A stretch of DNA of 64,000 bases from Duganella sp. 1411 (GCF_017833525.1 NZ_JAFICD010000001.1:2418001-2482000); one strand, 5' to 3'. Positions 23,459 to 32,406 are shown, counted from the stretch's first letter. Translations and numbers: made by a program. The notes: generated by a model from the sequence alone, not told the origin.

Positions 23459-24192
23459 GCCAGGGCCTTTTCCAGTGCCGCGAGTTGCGATTTATGGGTC
23501 AGATCGACCTGCAGCGGCGTGATCGACGTGCGGCCGTGGGCGCAGGCGAAGAAATCGGTGCCCTCGCCGGCGTCCTTGGTCGCGCCCGGCGGACCGATCC
23601 AGAAAATTTCCTTGCCGCGCGGATCCTGCGAGCGGATCACCGGCTCCGACTGGTGGCGCTTGCCCAGCCGGGTGGCGACCACCTCGGTCAGGTGCGCGTA
23701 CGGACGGTTGGGGATGTTGACGTTGAGCAGATACGGACGCGGCAGCGTGTCGTAATAGCGCTCGATGAGGTCGCGCGCGTGGCGGGCGGCGTCGTCGATG
23801 TGCTCCCAGCCGAACGTCCCCTGGGAAAAGGCGATGGCCGGAATGCCGAACAGATAGCCCTCGGTGGCGGCGGCGACGGTGCCCGAATACAGCGTGTCGT
23901 CGCCCATGTTGGGGCCGTTGTTGATGCCGGAGACGACCAGGTCGGGCCGGTAGTCGAGCACGCCGGTGAGCGCCACGTGCACGCAGTCGGTCGGCGTGCC
24001 ATTGACAAAATAGAAACCATTGGCGGCCCGCTGCACCGACAGCGGCCGGTCCAGCGACAGCGAATTGGACGCGCCGGAACGGTTGCTGTCCGGCGCCACG
24101 ACGACGATGTCGGCGATGGGCGCCAGCGCGTTTGCCAACGCATTGATGCCGGGCGCCAGGTAGCCGTCGTCATTACTGATCAGGATTCTCAT
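23455..24192 (-). CDS. surE: 5'/3'-nucleotidase SurE
   Basis: A 245-residue SurE, a stationary-phase survival phosphatase acting on nucleoside monophosphates. The metal site [11 protein letters not shown] is at the N-terminus, followed by [14 protein letters not shown] and [20 protein letters not shown]. The length is normal. It heads the surE-pcm-nlpD-rpoS group. About 70 bases separate it from the stop of the accessory ATPase-TPR gene upstream, so read-through from that module into surE is possible. Confidence 0.96.
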   Translation of the reverse strand: MRILISNDDGYLAPGINALANALAPIADIVVVAPDSNRSGASNSLSLDRPLSVQRAANGFYFVNGTPTDCVHVALTGVLDYRPDLVVSGINNGPNMGDDTLYSGTVAAATEGYLFGIPAIAFSQGTFGWEHIDDAARHARDLIERYYDTLPRPYLLNVNIPNRPYAHLTEVVATRLGKRHQSEPVIRSQDPRGKEIFWIGPPGATKDAGEGTDFFACAHGRTSITPLQVDLTHKSQLAALEKALA

Positions 24193-24261
24193 ACAGAGAT
24201 TTTACCTGAAGCAACGCGCGGGGCGCGCGCGCGGACCGGCTACGAACCAGATAAATTTGCG

Positions 24262-26235
24262 CTAACGCGACGCCGGCCGGACGCCGCCGAGCTGCTCGTC
24301 GAGCGCCAGCAACTCGTCGCCGCGGCGCGCGCGCAGGCCGGCCGCGTCCATGGCGACGCGCCCCAGGGGCGGGCGCGGCAGCGCGTTGTCGTAGTCTGCC
24401 ATGGCCGCGTCCTGGTGCAATTCGCGCACCGGCGCGCACCCGCCCGCGTCCGGCGCGCCGCCCGGGCGCGCGTGCGGCCGCTCCGGCGGCGCCACGCCCA
24501 GCAGCTCCATGGTCTTGCGGGTGTCCGGATGGTCCGGCCCCAGCCGGCGCAACTGCGCCGCCAGCACCTTGTCGAACAGCACGCGGGCGCCCTCCTGCTC
24601 GTTCAACGCGACCAGGGTGCAGGCCAGCGCGGTTTTACTGCGCAAGGTGTCGGGATGCTCGGCGCCCAGCAGGCGCTTGCGCTTGGCCAACACCTGCTCC
24701 TGTTCGCGGCGGGCCTGGTCGAGGTCGCCGCGCTGGAACAGCAGGTCGGCCCGGGCCGCCTTGCAGGACAAGGTCAGCAGGTGTTCCGAGCCGAGCATGC
24801 GCAGATAGGCGTCCAGCACGGCGTCCTGGATGGCCAGCGCGTCGGCGCCCTGCCCCTGCTCGGCCAGGGTGGCGGCCAGGTTGGCGCGCGCCGCCAGCGT
24901 GTCGAGGTGTTCCGCCCCCAGCAGGCGTTCGCGCGCCTCGACGATGCATTCCTCCAGGAACTGCGCCTCGTCCAGCCGCCCCTGCCGCCGCAGCACGCCG
25001 GCCAGGTTGCTCTTGCTGATCAGCGTATCGACATGGTCCTCGCCCATGCCGCGCTGGCGCAGGGTCAGGCTTTCCTGGAAACAGTCCAGCGCCTGGCGCA
25101 GCCTGCCCTCGCGGCGATACAGCTCGCCCAGCAGGTTGAGGTCGCGCGCCAGCGGTTGCGACAACGCGCGCGCGCCGCCCTCGCCCAGCGCGTGGCGCGC
25201 CTCGTCGATGGCCGACAACAAGTGGATCTCGCGGCTCGATTGCCATGGAAAGTAGCCGGGACCGAGCCAGTCGAGGAAGGCCTCGAACGTGCGCGTCAGC
25301 GAAAAGCGGTCGCCGCCCTGGTCCATGCGCACCGCCAGCTGCTCGCCATAGGCGAAGGTGCGGGTCTGTTGCAGCTGGACCTCGTCGAAATAGCTGTCCA
25401 GCGACACTTGCTGCATGCCGTAGCAATCGCGCATCAACTGTTCGAAGATGGGCTGGTAGCCCACTATATTATGTTGGGGGTCGCCGCGCCGCCATTGCGC
25501 GCGCTGCGTGCTGTCGCCCATTTCGATGCGCGACGGCAGCGGGTAGACCAGCAGCGGCCGCTGCTCGTCCTCGTGGCTGCGCCGGTAGGCGGTGGCGCGC
25601 GCCACCAGCGCCTGCACCCCCTCGAGGCTTTGGCGGTTGGGCGTGAACACCACCACCAGCTTGCGCGGCAGCAAGGTCGTGCAGATGCCGGCGCTGTCCG
25701 TGCGGCCGGTGCGCGAATCGACCAGCACGTAGCGGAAGTGGCGCGCAAGATTGTCAGCAAAACAACGGAACAGCGCCGGACAGCTGTCGAACAACTCGTC
25801 CCAATGCATGGCGGCGAGCCGCTCGGCGTAGCTGTCGTCGAAGCGGCCGGCGCGCATCAGGTACAGCTGGCTGCTCTGGTCGACCCGGCTGACGTACTGC
25901 TCCCAGCCCACCGCCGCCAGCACCTCCTGCGCCAGCTCCTCGTCGTCGAGCACGTCTGCGCCCTTGCGCCGCCGATGTAGTTGCTCGCGGCAAGCTTCGA
26001 ACAGTTCGAGCACGCCCGCGCGTTCCTCGCTGTGCTCGAAGTAGTGATGCAGGCCGGGCGCTTCCATATCCCAATCGATCATCAATACCGGGGTGGTGGC
26101 GTTCTGTTGCCTTGCAAGCAAGACCGCCAGATTCGACAGGGCCATCGTGCGCCCCGTCCCACCCTTGTAAGAATAGAAAGTAACCACTTCGCCGTTGGCT
26201 GTGAGCGGTGGCAAGGACAATGATGTGGTTTCCAT
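24262..26235 (-). CDS. KGGxGR-type SIMIBI ATPase fused to kinesin-light-chain TPR repeats
   Basis: A 657-residue protein. Residues 1-345 form a ParA/MinD-like (SIMIBI) domain: deviant Walker A SYKGGTGRTMALSNLA (K24, R29), A' motif DWDMEAPG (54-61) and Walker B VLVDSRTG (170-177). The Lys normally following the last Gly of the P-loop is Arg (KGGTGRT), the KGGVGR-like variant. About residues 370-580 hold five to six 42-residue TPRs with G.EH.DTL signatures (LLGAEHLDTLAARANLAATL). The last 70 residues are Pro/Ala-rich. It begins nine bases after the TIR gene. The architecture resembles ATPase-TPR proteins of NTP-dependent conflict systems and the FxsT proteins of actinobacterial FxSxx clusters. 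Exact function unknown. Confidence 0.82.
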   Translation of the reverse strand: METTSLSLPPLTANGEVVTFYSYKGGTGRTMALSNLAVLLARQQNATTPVLMIDWDMEAPGLHHYFEHSEERAGVLELFEACREQLHRRRKGADVLDDEELAQEVLAAVGWEQYVSRVDQSSQLYLMRAGRFDDSYAERLAAMHWDELFDSCPALFRCFADNLARHFRYVLVDSRTGRTDSAGICTTLLPRKLVVVFTPNRQSLEGVQALVARATAYRRSHEDEQRPLLVYPLPSRIEMGDSTQRAQWRRGDPQHNIVGYQPIFEQLMRDCYGMQQVSLDSYFDEVQLQQTRTFAYGEQLAVRMDQGGDRFSLTRTFEAFLDWLGPGYFPWQSSREIHLLSAIDEARHALGEGGARALSQPLARDLNLLGELYRREGRLRQALDCFQESLTLRQRGMGEDHVDTLISKSNLAGVLRRQGRLDEAQFLEECIVEARERLLGAEHLDTLAARANLAATLAEQGQGADALAIQDAVLDAYLRMLGSEHLLTLSCKAARADLLFQRGDLDQARREQEQVLAKRKRLLGAEHPDTLRSKTALACTLVALNEQEGARVLFDKVLAAQLRRLGPDHPDTRKTMELLGVAPPERPHARPGGAPDAGGCAPVRELHQDAAMADYDNALPRPPLGRVAMDAAGLRARRGDELLALDEQLGGVRPASR

Positions 26236-26244
26236 AGCGAACCT

Positions 26245-26850
26245 TTAGCGAGGGAAGTGGGGAGGAGGTAGGGCGCGCCACTCGGGCGGAATGTCCGGCA
26301 TGACAAAACGGCCACAGTCATGCCCGGGGGGCGTGCATTGTTTCAGGTAGTGGTAGTGCTGGGCGATACGCACGACGATCTTTTCGATGTCCGGCAAAAA
26401 TTCCGGATTGGTTTTCAGGTCGCCGCTGGCCAGGGTGTAGCGCGAAAAATCGACATACATGCCCGGCCCCGAAATCTGCGGGGGCAGGCTCAGCGGGTGC
26501 CGCGTCATGATGACCGGGATGATCAGGTGGCTGGGCAGCGTGTACCATTTCTTGCGCTCTTCTTCAATTAGTTGCATTGCTGCAAACTCACGCCGGGTAT
26601 AGGCGTGGGCTTCGTACTTCGGTGTGTAAATCACAATCATGCAAGCACTTTCACACAGCGCCCGGGCGATTTTTTCATCCAGATCATCACCGCCGCCCAG
26701 CTGCTCACTGTCGACAAAAAGTTCGTTCTCGTTGTCGAAGTGGGGTTCCAGATAACACTTGAGCGCGTCAATCAAATCGTTTTTGAACTTGCTCATGTAT
26801 GCATGCTGGCCGTGTGCATAGCTGAAAAAACAGCCGTGGCGGATAGTCAT
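26245..26850 (-). CDS. TIR-domain protein
   Basis: A 201-residue protein whose first 140 residues form a Toll/interleukin-1 receptor-like domain. Box 1 is GCFFSYAHGQ (6-15), a box-2-like segment is FVDSEQLGGGDDLDEKI, and the strand-D/helix-C region is MIVIYTPKYEAHAYTRREF, with Glu88 at the position of the catalytic Glu of NADase TIRs. No transmembrane segment or signal peptide is seen. A strong GGAGGAGG site precedes the ATG at 26850. It is the first gene of a two-gene unit with the ATPase-TPR gene nine bases downstream. It could be the effector (NAD+ cleavage or signal-nucleotide synthesis) or an adaptor; sequence alone does not decide. Confidence 0.82.
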   Translation of the reverse strand: MTIRHGCFFSYAHGQHAYMSKFKNDLIDALKCYLEPHFDNENELFVDSEQLGGGDDLDEKIARALCESACMIVIYTPKYEAHAYTRREFAAMQLIEEERKKWYTLPSHLIIPVIMTRHPLSLPPQISGPGMYVDFSRYTLASGDLKTNPEFLPDIEKIVVRIAQHYHYLKQCTPPGHDCGRFVMPDIPPEWRALPPPHFPR

Positions 26851-27258
26851 GGCCTCCTCCGATCCTGCTCCTTAGGGGAACAGCGCTTAACCAACTCTAA
26901 CAATCGGCTCAGCAGCCACTTTGAGCGAACGCAAACGCATGCCAGATGAAACTTAGTCGGGCCCGCTCCGTCGCGCCCCTCGGCGGATGCACTACGGTTC
27001 AGGTGATGCCGGTCGCAAATTTTCGATGCGATCCCCGGCTCGCGCCAAATAATGGCTAAAACATGCCAATTTCCGACATGATTCGCACGAGAAACGGCCT
27101 CTGGCGGCAAAACCGCGGGCGCGCGGCGTGGCGGCGGTGACAGGAAAAAGGTGTGGGTGCTGGGATTGGACCAGCTCAGGAAGAGGCTTGCAGCGCTGCG
27201 GACGGCGGCAAAAAGCGCGCGGCGGGACCGCCGCGCGCGCTGAAAAACATACTAAAAG
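26851..27258. other. 408-bp intergenic region upstream of the TIR-ATPase module
   Basis: This holds the presumed minus-strand promoter of the TIR gene, but no convincing -35/-10 pair could be picked. It also holds the dinG terminator at 27211-27242. A minus-strand reading frame at 26847-27110 starts with TTG, has no ribosome site and no recognisable protein features, so I do not call it a gene. Nothing else is evident. Confidence 0.5.
27211..27242 (-). terminator. Rho-independent terminator after the DinG-family helicase gene
   Basis: GCGCGCGGCGG (from 27215) pairs with CCGCCGCGCGCGC (to about 27240) around a short loop. On the minus strand the GC-rich stem is followed by a CTTTTTG run. It lies 17 bases past the stop codon and isolates the helicase from the TIR module downstream. 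Confidence 0.7.
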
Positions 27259-29319
27259 TTACTGATCCACATGCTTGTTTTGGAAAAAGGCCACCGCGTC
27301 GGCCTGCTCGCGGGTGCGCTTGAAGGACGGCAGACTCTGCCAGATGCGCTTGCCGTAAGGCTTGGAAATGACGCGCGGATCGCACAGCATCAGCACGCCG
27401 CGATCGCCCTCGTCGCGGATCAGGCGGCCGGCGCCCTGCTTCAGGTTGATGATCGCCTCCGGCAAGGTGTGGTGCATGAAGCCGTTTTTGCCCTGCTTTT
27501 CCATGACCTCGATGCGGGCGGCAAGCACCGGATCGTCCGGCGGCGCGAACGGCAGCTTGTCGATAATGACCAGCGACAACGCGTCGCCGCGCACGTCGAC
27601 ACCCTCCCAGAAACTCTGGCTACCGATCAGCACGCCGTTGCCGGCCTTGCGGAACTGGTCCAGCAATTCGGTGCGCCCCTTGTCGCCCTGGACGAACAAG
27701 GGATACGGCAGGCCGCGCTTTTCGAACTCGTCGCGCAGGCGCTCGGCGGCGCGCTTGACGGCGCGTAAAGTCGTGCACAAAAGGAAAGTTTTCCCGCCCG
27801 CCGCCTCGATCACCGGCAACGCCAGGTCCAGCACGGCGTCGGTGTACCCCATCGAATTGGGGTCCGGCAAACCTTGCGGCACATATAAAAGACCCTGCTG
27901 CTCGTAATTAAACGGGCTCGGCCAGGACTTCGACGGCTCGTCGGCCAAGCCCATCTGTTCGGAAAAATGGCTGAAATCATTCTTCACGGCCAAGGTCGCG
28001 GACGTGAAAATCCAGCTGCGGGGCACGCCCTCGCGCTGGCCGTTGAAGATCGGCGCGATCGATAACGGCGTTTTATGCAGCTGCAACGACGACGCGTAGG
28101 CCTCGACCCAGAACACCGCCTCCTCGCCTTTTTCGACGCGCGCCTTCGGATCGAATTTCCAAGAAGCCAACTTTTGACCCAGCTCGATGCCACGCTGGCG
28201 GCACTGCTCCAAGGTTTCCGCGCGGGCGGCCTGGGTCTCGAGCACGGCCAGCATGCCGTCGAGCTCGTCCTTGAGCGTCTGCAGCGCCGGGAAAAAGTCG
28301 CTCGACGGCGCGATCTGCGGCAACGACAGGCGCACGATATCTTGCGGGAATGTCAACCTGAGGTCGCGCGCGGCCTTCTCCACCACCGTCACCACCTTGC
28401 CCCAGTCGGCGCCGTCGCGCGCGTGCGACAAGCCCTCGGCCAGCACGTCGCGGCACAATTCCAGCACCTGCGAGGTCGAAAAGGTGTCGCCGAAGAACAG
28501 GGTGGCGGTGTCGGGCAGCTGGTGCGCCTCGTCGAAGATGATGGTGTTGGCCGACGGCAGCAGTTCGGCCACGCCGGAATCCTTGAGCGCGACGTCGGCG
28601 AAGAACAGGTGGTGGTTGACCACCACCACGTCGGCCTGCTGCGCTTCCTTGCGCGCCTTCATGACGAAACAATCCTGGTAGTACTGGCACTCTGCACCCA
28701 TGCAATTGTCGCGGGTCGACGTCACCAGATTCCAGATCAGCGCGTTTTCCGGCACGCGGGCCAGCTCGGCCTTGTCGCCGGAACTGGTCATTTTGAGGAA
28801 GCGCGAGATCTCGCGCAGGTGGCCGACGTCGTCGCGCGAGGTCATGCGGCCATTCTGCAGCGTGCGTTCGAGATGGTAATGGCAGACGTAATTCGACCGA
28901 CCCTTGAGCAGCGCCACCGACACCGGCGCCTGCAACGCCGCGCGCACGGTGGGGATATCGCGCAGGAACAACTGGTCCTGCAAGTTCTTGGTGCCGGTCG
29001 AAACAATGGTCTTGCCGCCCCACAGCAAGGCGGGCACCAGGTAGGCGAAGGTCTTGCCCGTGCCCGTGCCGGCCTCGGCGATCAAGGTGGTTTGCGTGGC
29101 GATCGCAGCCGCGACCGCCTTGGCCATTTCCGTCTGCGAGCGGCGCGGCTTGAAGTCGCCCACAGCCGGCCCCAGCGGTCCACCGGCGCCGAACAGTCGC
29201 TCGACCTCGGAATCGTATTTGCCGGGGGGCAGGTCTGGGGTGGCGCCGACTATGGCGGGGGTGGCGTCGGCGGCGGCCGGCGCGTGCGGATCGGCGGGCG
29301 TGGGGAGGTGTTCGGTCAA
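27259..29319 (-). CDS. ATP-dependent DNA helicase, DinG/YoaA (XPD-like) family
   Basis: A 686-residue superfamily 2 helicase with an Fe-S cluster domain. Walker A is AEAGTGTGKTFAYLVPALL, the cluster cysteines are in YVCHYH and NCMGAECQYYQDCF, and VVNHHLFFADV and the DEAH box DEAHQLPD follow. C-terminal motifs include GSQSFWEGVDVRGDAL and GAGRLIRDEGDRGVL. The domain order is closer to YoaA than to DinG of E. coli. The likely start is TTG at 29319 (translated as Met), because no ATG lies in frame before residue 65; the first 30 residues are Ala/Pro-rich. Such helicases act in DNA repair and R-loop or damage processing. Confidence 0.88.
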   Translation of the reverse strand: MTEHLPTPADPHAPAAADATPAIVGATPDLPPGKYDSEVERLFGAGGPLGPAVGDFKPRRSQTEMAKAVAAAIATQTTLIAEAGTGTGKTFAYLVPALLWGGKTIVSTGTKNLQDQLFLRDIPTVRAALQAPVSVALLKGRSNYVCHYHLERTLQNGRMTSRDDVGHLREISRFLKMTSSGDKAELARVPENALIWNLVTSTRDNCMGAECQYYQDCFVMKARKEAQQADVVVVNHHLFFADVALKDSGVAELLPSANTIIFDEAHQLPDTATLFFGDTFSTSQVLELCRDVLAEGLSHARDGADWGKVVTVVEKAARDLRLTFPQDIVRLSLPQIAPSSDFFPALQTLKDELDGMLAVLETQAARAETLEQCRQRGIELGQKLASWKFDPKARVEKGEEAVFWVEAYASSLQLHKTPLSIAPIFNGQREGVPRSWIFTSATLAVKNDFSHFSEQMGLADEPSKSWPSPFNYEQQGLLYVPQGLPDPNSMGYTDAVLDLALPVIEAAGGKTFLLCTTLRAVKRAAERLRDEFEKRGLPYPLFVQGDKGRTELLDQFRKAGNGVLIGSQSFWEGVDVRGDALSLVIIDKLPFAPPDDPVLAARIEVMEKQGKNGFMHHTLPEAIINLKQGAGRLIRDEGDRGVLMLCDPRVISKPYGKRIWQSLPSFKRTREQADAVAFFQNKHVDQ

Positions 29320-29344
29320 AATATACTTAGTTGAGGCGGACTGC

Positions 29345-29545
29345 TTAAGCCGGGACGTCAGGCACCAGTTGCATTTTCAGCAGGGTGATATGGTCTTTCA
29401 GTTGCAGCTTGCGCTTTTTCAGGCGGCGCAATTGCAGCTGATCGTGGTGTCCGTCCAGCGTGAGCATGTCGATCACCGCGTCCAGGTCGCGGTGTTCGAC
29501 GTCGAGTTCGATCAGACGACGCTGGATATCTTGTACATCAGTCAT
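29345..29545 (-). CDS. YdcH/DUF465 family small protein
   Basis: A 66-residue, highly charged, probably helical protein (MTDVQDIQRRLIELDVEHRD, then LRRLKKRKLQLKDHITLL) matching the YdcH/DUF465 pattern, whose function is unknown. The start at 29545 has GAGAA upstream and fits the usual length; a longer frame to 29614 would add unrelated residues. It is just upstream of the helicase gene on the same strand, with 25 bases between them. Confidence 0.8.
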   Translation of the reverse strand: MTDVQDIQRRLIELDVEHRDLDAVIDMLTLDGHHDQLQLRRLKKRKLQLKDHITLLKMQLVPDVPA

Positions 29546-29703
29546 ATTTCTCAATCTACCCACACAAAATAGTTTCACTGGAACAACAGACGTATTGCAA
29601 ACAAACTGCGACACGGTGCATAGTTTAATCTACGGCGCGCCCGCCGCCAACAGAATGATCGATATCGCCGCTCACCCGCCGTTCAGGATACAGTGTCAAC
29701 CAT

Positions 29704-30471
29704 ATGAGCGCCTATAAAATAGAAGCGGGCACCGCCCAGCACATCGGCAACCGGCCGCAACAGAACGACCGCGTGGCCCTGCTGACGTCGCCCAACGCGC
29801 CCGGCTATGTGCTGGCGGTGCTGGCCGACGGCAACCACAGCGCGATCGGCCCGGACCAGGCGCTGCTGACCAGCAAGCAGCTGTTCGACGATTTCCGCGT
29901 CGGCGACACGCCCAATCTGCCGCGCCTGAAAGAGCTGCTCGGCGCGATAGTGCTGGAGGCCCACCAACTGATCAAGATGAACCCGATCACGGCCGCCGCC
30001 GAACCGCACAGCGCGCTCGCGCTGCTGGTGCTGACCCCGGCCGGGCAGGCGGTCTGGACGCATGTGGGCGAGACGCGGGTGTACCGCTTCAGCGGCGAGG
30101 CCAGCGCCGAGCGCAGCAACGACAACGCCTACGTCGAGCATCTGGTGCGCAATGACAAGGTGCCGCTGGAGGCGGCCAAGAAGCATCGCAGCTCCAAGCT
30201 GCTCGCCAATGTGCTGGGCAATAGCTTCAAGGCGCCGTATGTGGCGCTGAACGTGTATGAGGGATTGCGGCCGGGCGACGCGTTCCTGCTGTGCTCGGAC
30301 GGCCTGTGGCAGTGTTTCACGGACCAGGAACTGGCGGCGGCCGTGGCGCGCAACACGCCCCGCCAGGCCGCCGAGCGGCTGATCGGCAAGGCCGCCGAGC
30401 GCGCCCAGGGCAAGGGGGACAATTGCACGATGGCGATCATCAAGCTGGTCGCGCCGGCCGTCAACCGCTGA
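29704..30471 (+). CDS. PP2C-family protein serine/threonine phosphatase
   Basis: A 255-residue PPM/PP2C phosphatase, metal-dependent. Visible motifs are GNRPQQNDRVALL (the first Asp motif), LAVLADGNHS, LLCSDGLWQCFTD and the C-terminal KGDNCTMAIIKL, which supply the Asp metal ligands. It is soluble with no signal peptide. No kinase gene is adjacent, but an LRR-kinase gene lies 10 kb away. The gene converges with the next minus-strand gene with 36 bases between stops. Confidence 0.87.
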   Translation: MSAYKIEAGTAQHIGNRPQQNDRVALLTSPNAPGYVLAVLADGNHSAIGPDQALLTSKQLFDDFRVGDTPNLPRLKELLGAIVLEAHQLIKMNPITAAAEPHSALALLVLTPAGQAVWTHVGETRVYRFSGEASAERSNDNAYVEHLVRNDKVPLEAAKKHRSSKLLANVLGNSFKAPYVALNVYEGLRPGDAFLLCSDGLWQCFTDQELAAAVARNTPRQAAERLIGKAAERAQGKGDNCTMAIIKLVAPAVNR

Positions 30472-30507
30472 GGATGCACGGCCGTGGCGCGGCCGGGCGC
30501 CAGCGCC

Positions 30508-31215
30508 TTATTTTTTCACCGCCGCCGCCGCCGCGGCCGCAGCGGCAGCGGCCTTCTTCTTCTCCGCCTCGACCTTGGCGGCCCGCTTGCGCTCGGTCTC
30601 GGCGACCCGCTTGGCCACATCGGCCTGGCGCCGTTCGGCATCGATCTTCTTCTGCTCGTAGCGGGCGGCGCTGGCGGCGCGCTTGTCGGCGTTGGCGGCC
30701 GTCGCCGCCGCCTCGCGTTTCATCCTGGCGGCATGGTCGGCCTCGCGCTCGGCGATGCGCCGGCCCTTGGGCGGCGCCGGCGGCGGCGCGTTGTCCACAT
30801 CCTTGACCGGCTTGGGCGGTAAGGCCTCGCGCCGGGCCAATTCCTCGTCGTCCTTGCGGGCGCGCTCGGCCAGGTCGGCGTCGCGGCGCGCCACGGAAGC
30901 GGCGCGTTTGAAATGCTCGGCTTCCACTTCCAGCGCGCGCAGGTTGGCCAGCTCGACGCGGCGTTTTTCCTTGGCCTTGTCCAGGCAGTTGTTGACGAAG
31001 AACTTGTTGTAGCAGACCGCTTCGCCGGCGGCGTACTCGGCGTTGACGGCTTCGCGTTCGGTCGCCACCCTGGCCAGGGTGGCGTCGGCCTCGGCGACCG
31101 AGTGCGACGACGGCGCTACCGACGTCGCCTCCTGCGCCATGGCCGGCGCGGCCAGCGCCACAGAGACGGCCGCGGCCACGATCATCCCGCCCAGCGGTTT
31201 CAAACTTGCTCTCAT
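30508..31215 (-). CDS. Exported Ala/Lys/Arg-rich coiled-coil protein
   Basis: A 235-residue protein of unknown function. The signal peptide ends in APAMAQ, about 26 residues from the start. A conserved-looking region with two cysteines follows (GEAVCYNKFFVNNCLDKAKE), then a long charged helix (RRDADLAERARKDDEELARR). A Pro-rich break and a second Ala/Lys/Arg helix end in a run of Ala and VKK. The start at 31215 (MRASLKPLGG) has an AGGAAAG site. The alanine run is encoded by mixed GCN codons. It lies 16 bases downstream of zapE, so probably in the same transcript. Confidence 0.7.
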   Translation of the reverse strand: MRASLKPLGGMIVAAAVSVALAAPAMAQEATSVAPSSHSVAEADATLARVATEREAVNAEYAAGEAVCYNKFFVNNCLDKAKEKRRVELANLRALEVEAEHFKRAASVARRDADLAERARKDDEELARREALPPKPVKDVDNAPPPAPPKGRRIAEREADHAARMKREAAATAANADKRAASAARYEQKKIDAERRQADVAKRVAETERKRAAKVEAEKKKAAAAAAAAAAAVKK

Positions 31216-31231
31216 ATGCTTTCCTGTTGCG

Positions 31232-32329
31232 TCACGCCAGCGAACCGGCTGCGGCGCGCTGTTCTTTATCCATGTACTCGCGCGACTGCATCTCGACAAT
31301 GCGCGACACGGTGCGGTGAAATTCATTGGCCAGGGTGCCGGTCGTGTACAACTCCTCCGGCTCGACCTCGGCCGACATCAGCAACTTCACGCCCTGATCG
31401 TAGAATACATCGATCAGCCACGTGAAGCGGCGCGCCTCCGACGACATCGATGCCGACATCATCGGAATCCCGGACAATATCACGGTATGGAAGCGGCTGG
31501 CGATTTCCAGATAATCGTTCTGCGAACGCGGCCCGCCGCACAGCGTGTGGAAGTCGAACCAGATGATCGATCCGGCCCGGCGCAGCGCGCGGATCTCGCG
31601 CGCCTCGATGCGCACCACCGGGTCCTCGTCGGCGGTCTCGGCGATGCTGGTGTAAGCGTCGCGCAACTTCTTGTCGGTCTCGGCGTTGATCGGCGTGTAG
31701 TAGGAATCGACCTGCTCGAGCGCGCGGCCGCGATAGTCGATGCCGGCGTCGATGTTCATCACGTCGAGTTTTTCGTACAACAACTCGATGGTCGGCAGGA
31801 TGCGGTCGCGGTGCAGGCCGTCCGGGTACAGCAGTTTCGGATCGTAGTTCGACGTCATGATGAAGGACACGCCGTTGTCGAACAGCGCCTTCAGCAAGTT
31901 GTACATGATCATGGCGTCGGCCACGTCGGAGATGTGGAATTCGTCGAAGCAGATCAATCGGTATTTCTTGGCGATGCGCTTGGCCACCTCGTCGAGCGGA
32001 TTGGCGACGCCGGTCAGCTCGTCCAACTGGCGGTGCACGCCGCGCATGAACTCGTGGAAGTGCAGGCGCGTCTTGCGCACCAGCGGCACCACCGAATAGA
32101 AGCTATCCATCAGGAACGACTTGCCGCGCCCCACCCCGCCCCACATGTAGACGCCCTTGGGCACCTCGGGACGGTTGATCAAGCGCTTGAACGTGCTCGA
32201 GCGCTGGCCCTTGTACGCCACCCATTCGTCGTAGCATTGCTGCAGACGATCGACGGCGCGGCGCTGGGCCGCGTCGGCCTTGAAATTGCGCTGTTGCAGC
32301 GCTTGCTGATAAAACTCTTCGACGTTCAT
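31232..32329 (-). CDS. zapE: Cell division protein ZapE (AFG1-like ATPase)
   Basis: A 365-residue AFG1/ZapE P-loop ATPase, which associates with the Z-ring and destabilises FtsZ polymers under stress. Walker A is GGVGRGKSFLMDSF and Walker B is LICFDEFHISDVADAM; an Arg-containing VMTSNYDP-like sensor region (FIMTSNYDPKLLYPDGL) follows. The start MNVEEFYQQ at 32329 was chosen over an upstream ATG lying in the lpdA terminator region. It follows the lpdA gene on the same strand, with a terminator between. Confidence 0.93.
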   Translation of the reverse strand: MNVEEFYQQALQQRNFKADAAQRRAVDRLQQCYDEWVAYKGQRSSTFKRLINRPEVPKGVYMWGGVGRGKSFLMDSFYSVVPLVRKTRLHFHEFMRGVHRQLDELTGVANPLDEVAKRIAKKYRLICFDEFHISDVADAMIMYNLLKALFDNGVSFIMTSNYDPKLLYPDGLHRDRILPTIELLYEKLDVMNIDAGIDYRGRALEQVDSYYTPINAETDKKLRDAYTSIAETADEDPVVRIEAREIRALRRAGSIIWFDFHTLCGGPRSQNDYLEIASRFHTVILSGIPMMSASMSSEARRFTWLIDVFYDQGVKLLMSAEVEPEELYTTGTLANEFHRTVSRIVEMQSREYMDKEQRAAAGSLA

Positions 32330-32358
32330 GGGTTCGATTCTGTGGGGGCGGCGCAAAC

Positions 32359-32388
32359 AAAAACGGGCGGACCGCAGTCCGCCCGCAG
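32359..32388 (-). terminator. Rho-independent terminator after lpdA
   Basis: GGGCGGAC (32365-32372) pairs with GTCCGCCC (32377-32384) around CGCA. On the minus strand a T-run (A-run at 32359-32363) follows the stem. It marks the end of the odhA-odhB-pspC-lpdA operon. Confidence 0.8.
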
Positions 32389-32406
32389 TCCGCCTTTAGC
32401 TACTGC

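Noticed and set aside
23284..25980. 898-residue plus-strand frame crossing pcm, surE and the ATPase-TPR gene
   Set aside because: It crosses three well-supported genes in antisense and shows no domain.
26847..27110. 87-codon minus-strand frame overlapping the TIR start as ATGA
   Set aside because: The start is TTG without a ribosome site and the translation has no protein-like features; the overlap is likely chance.
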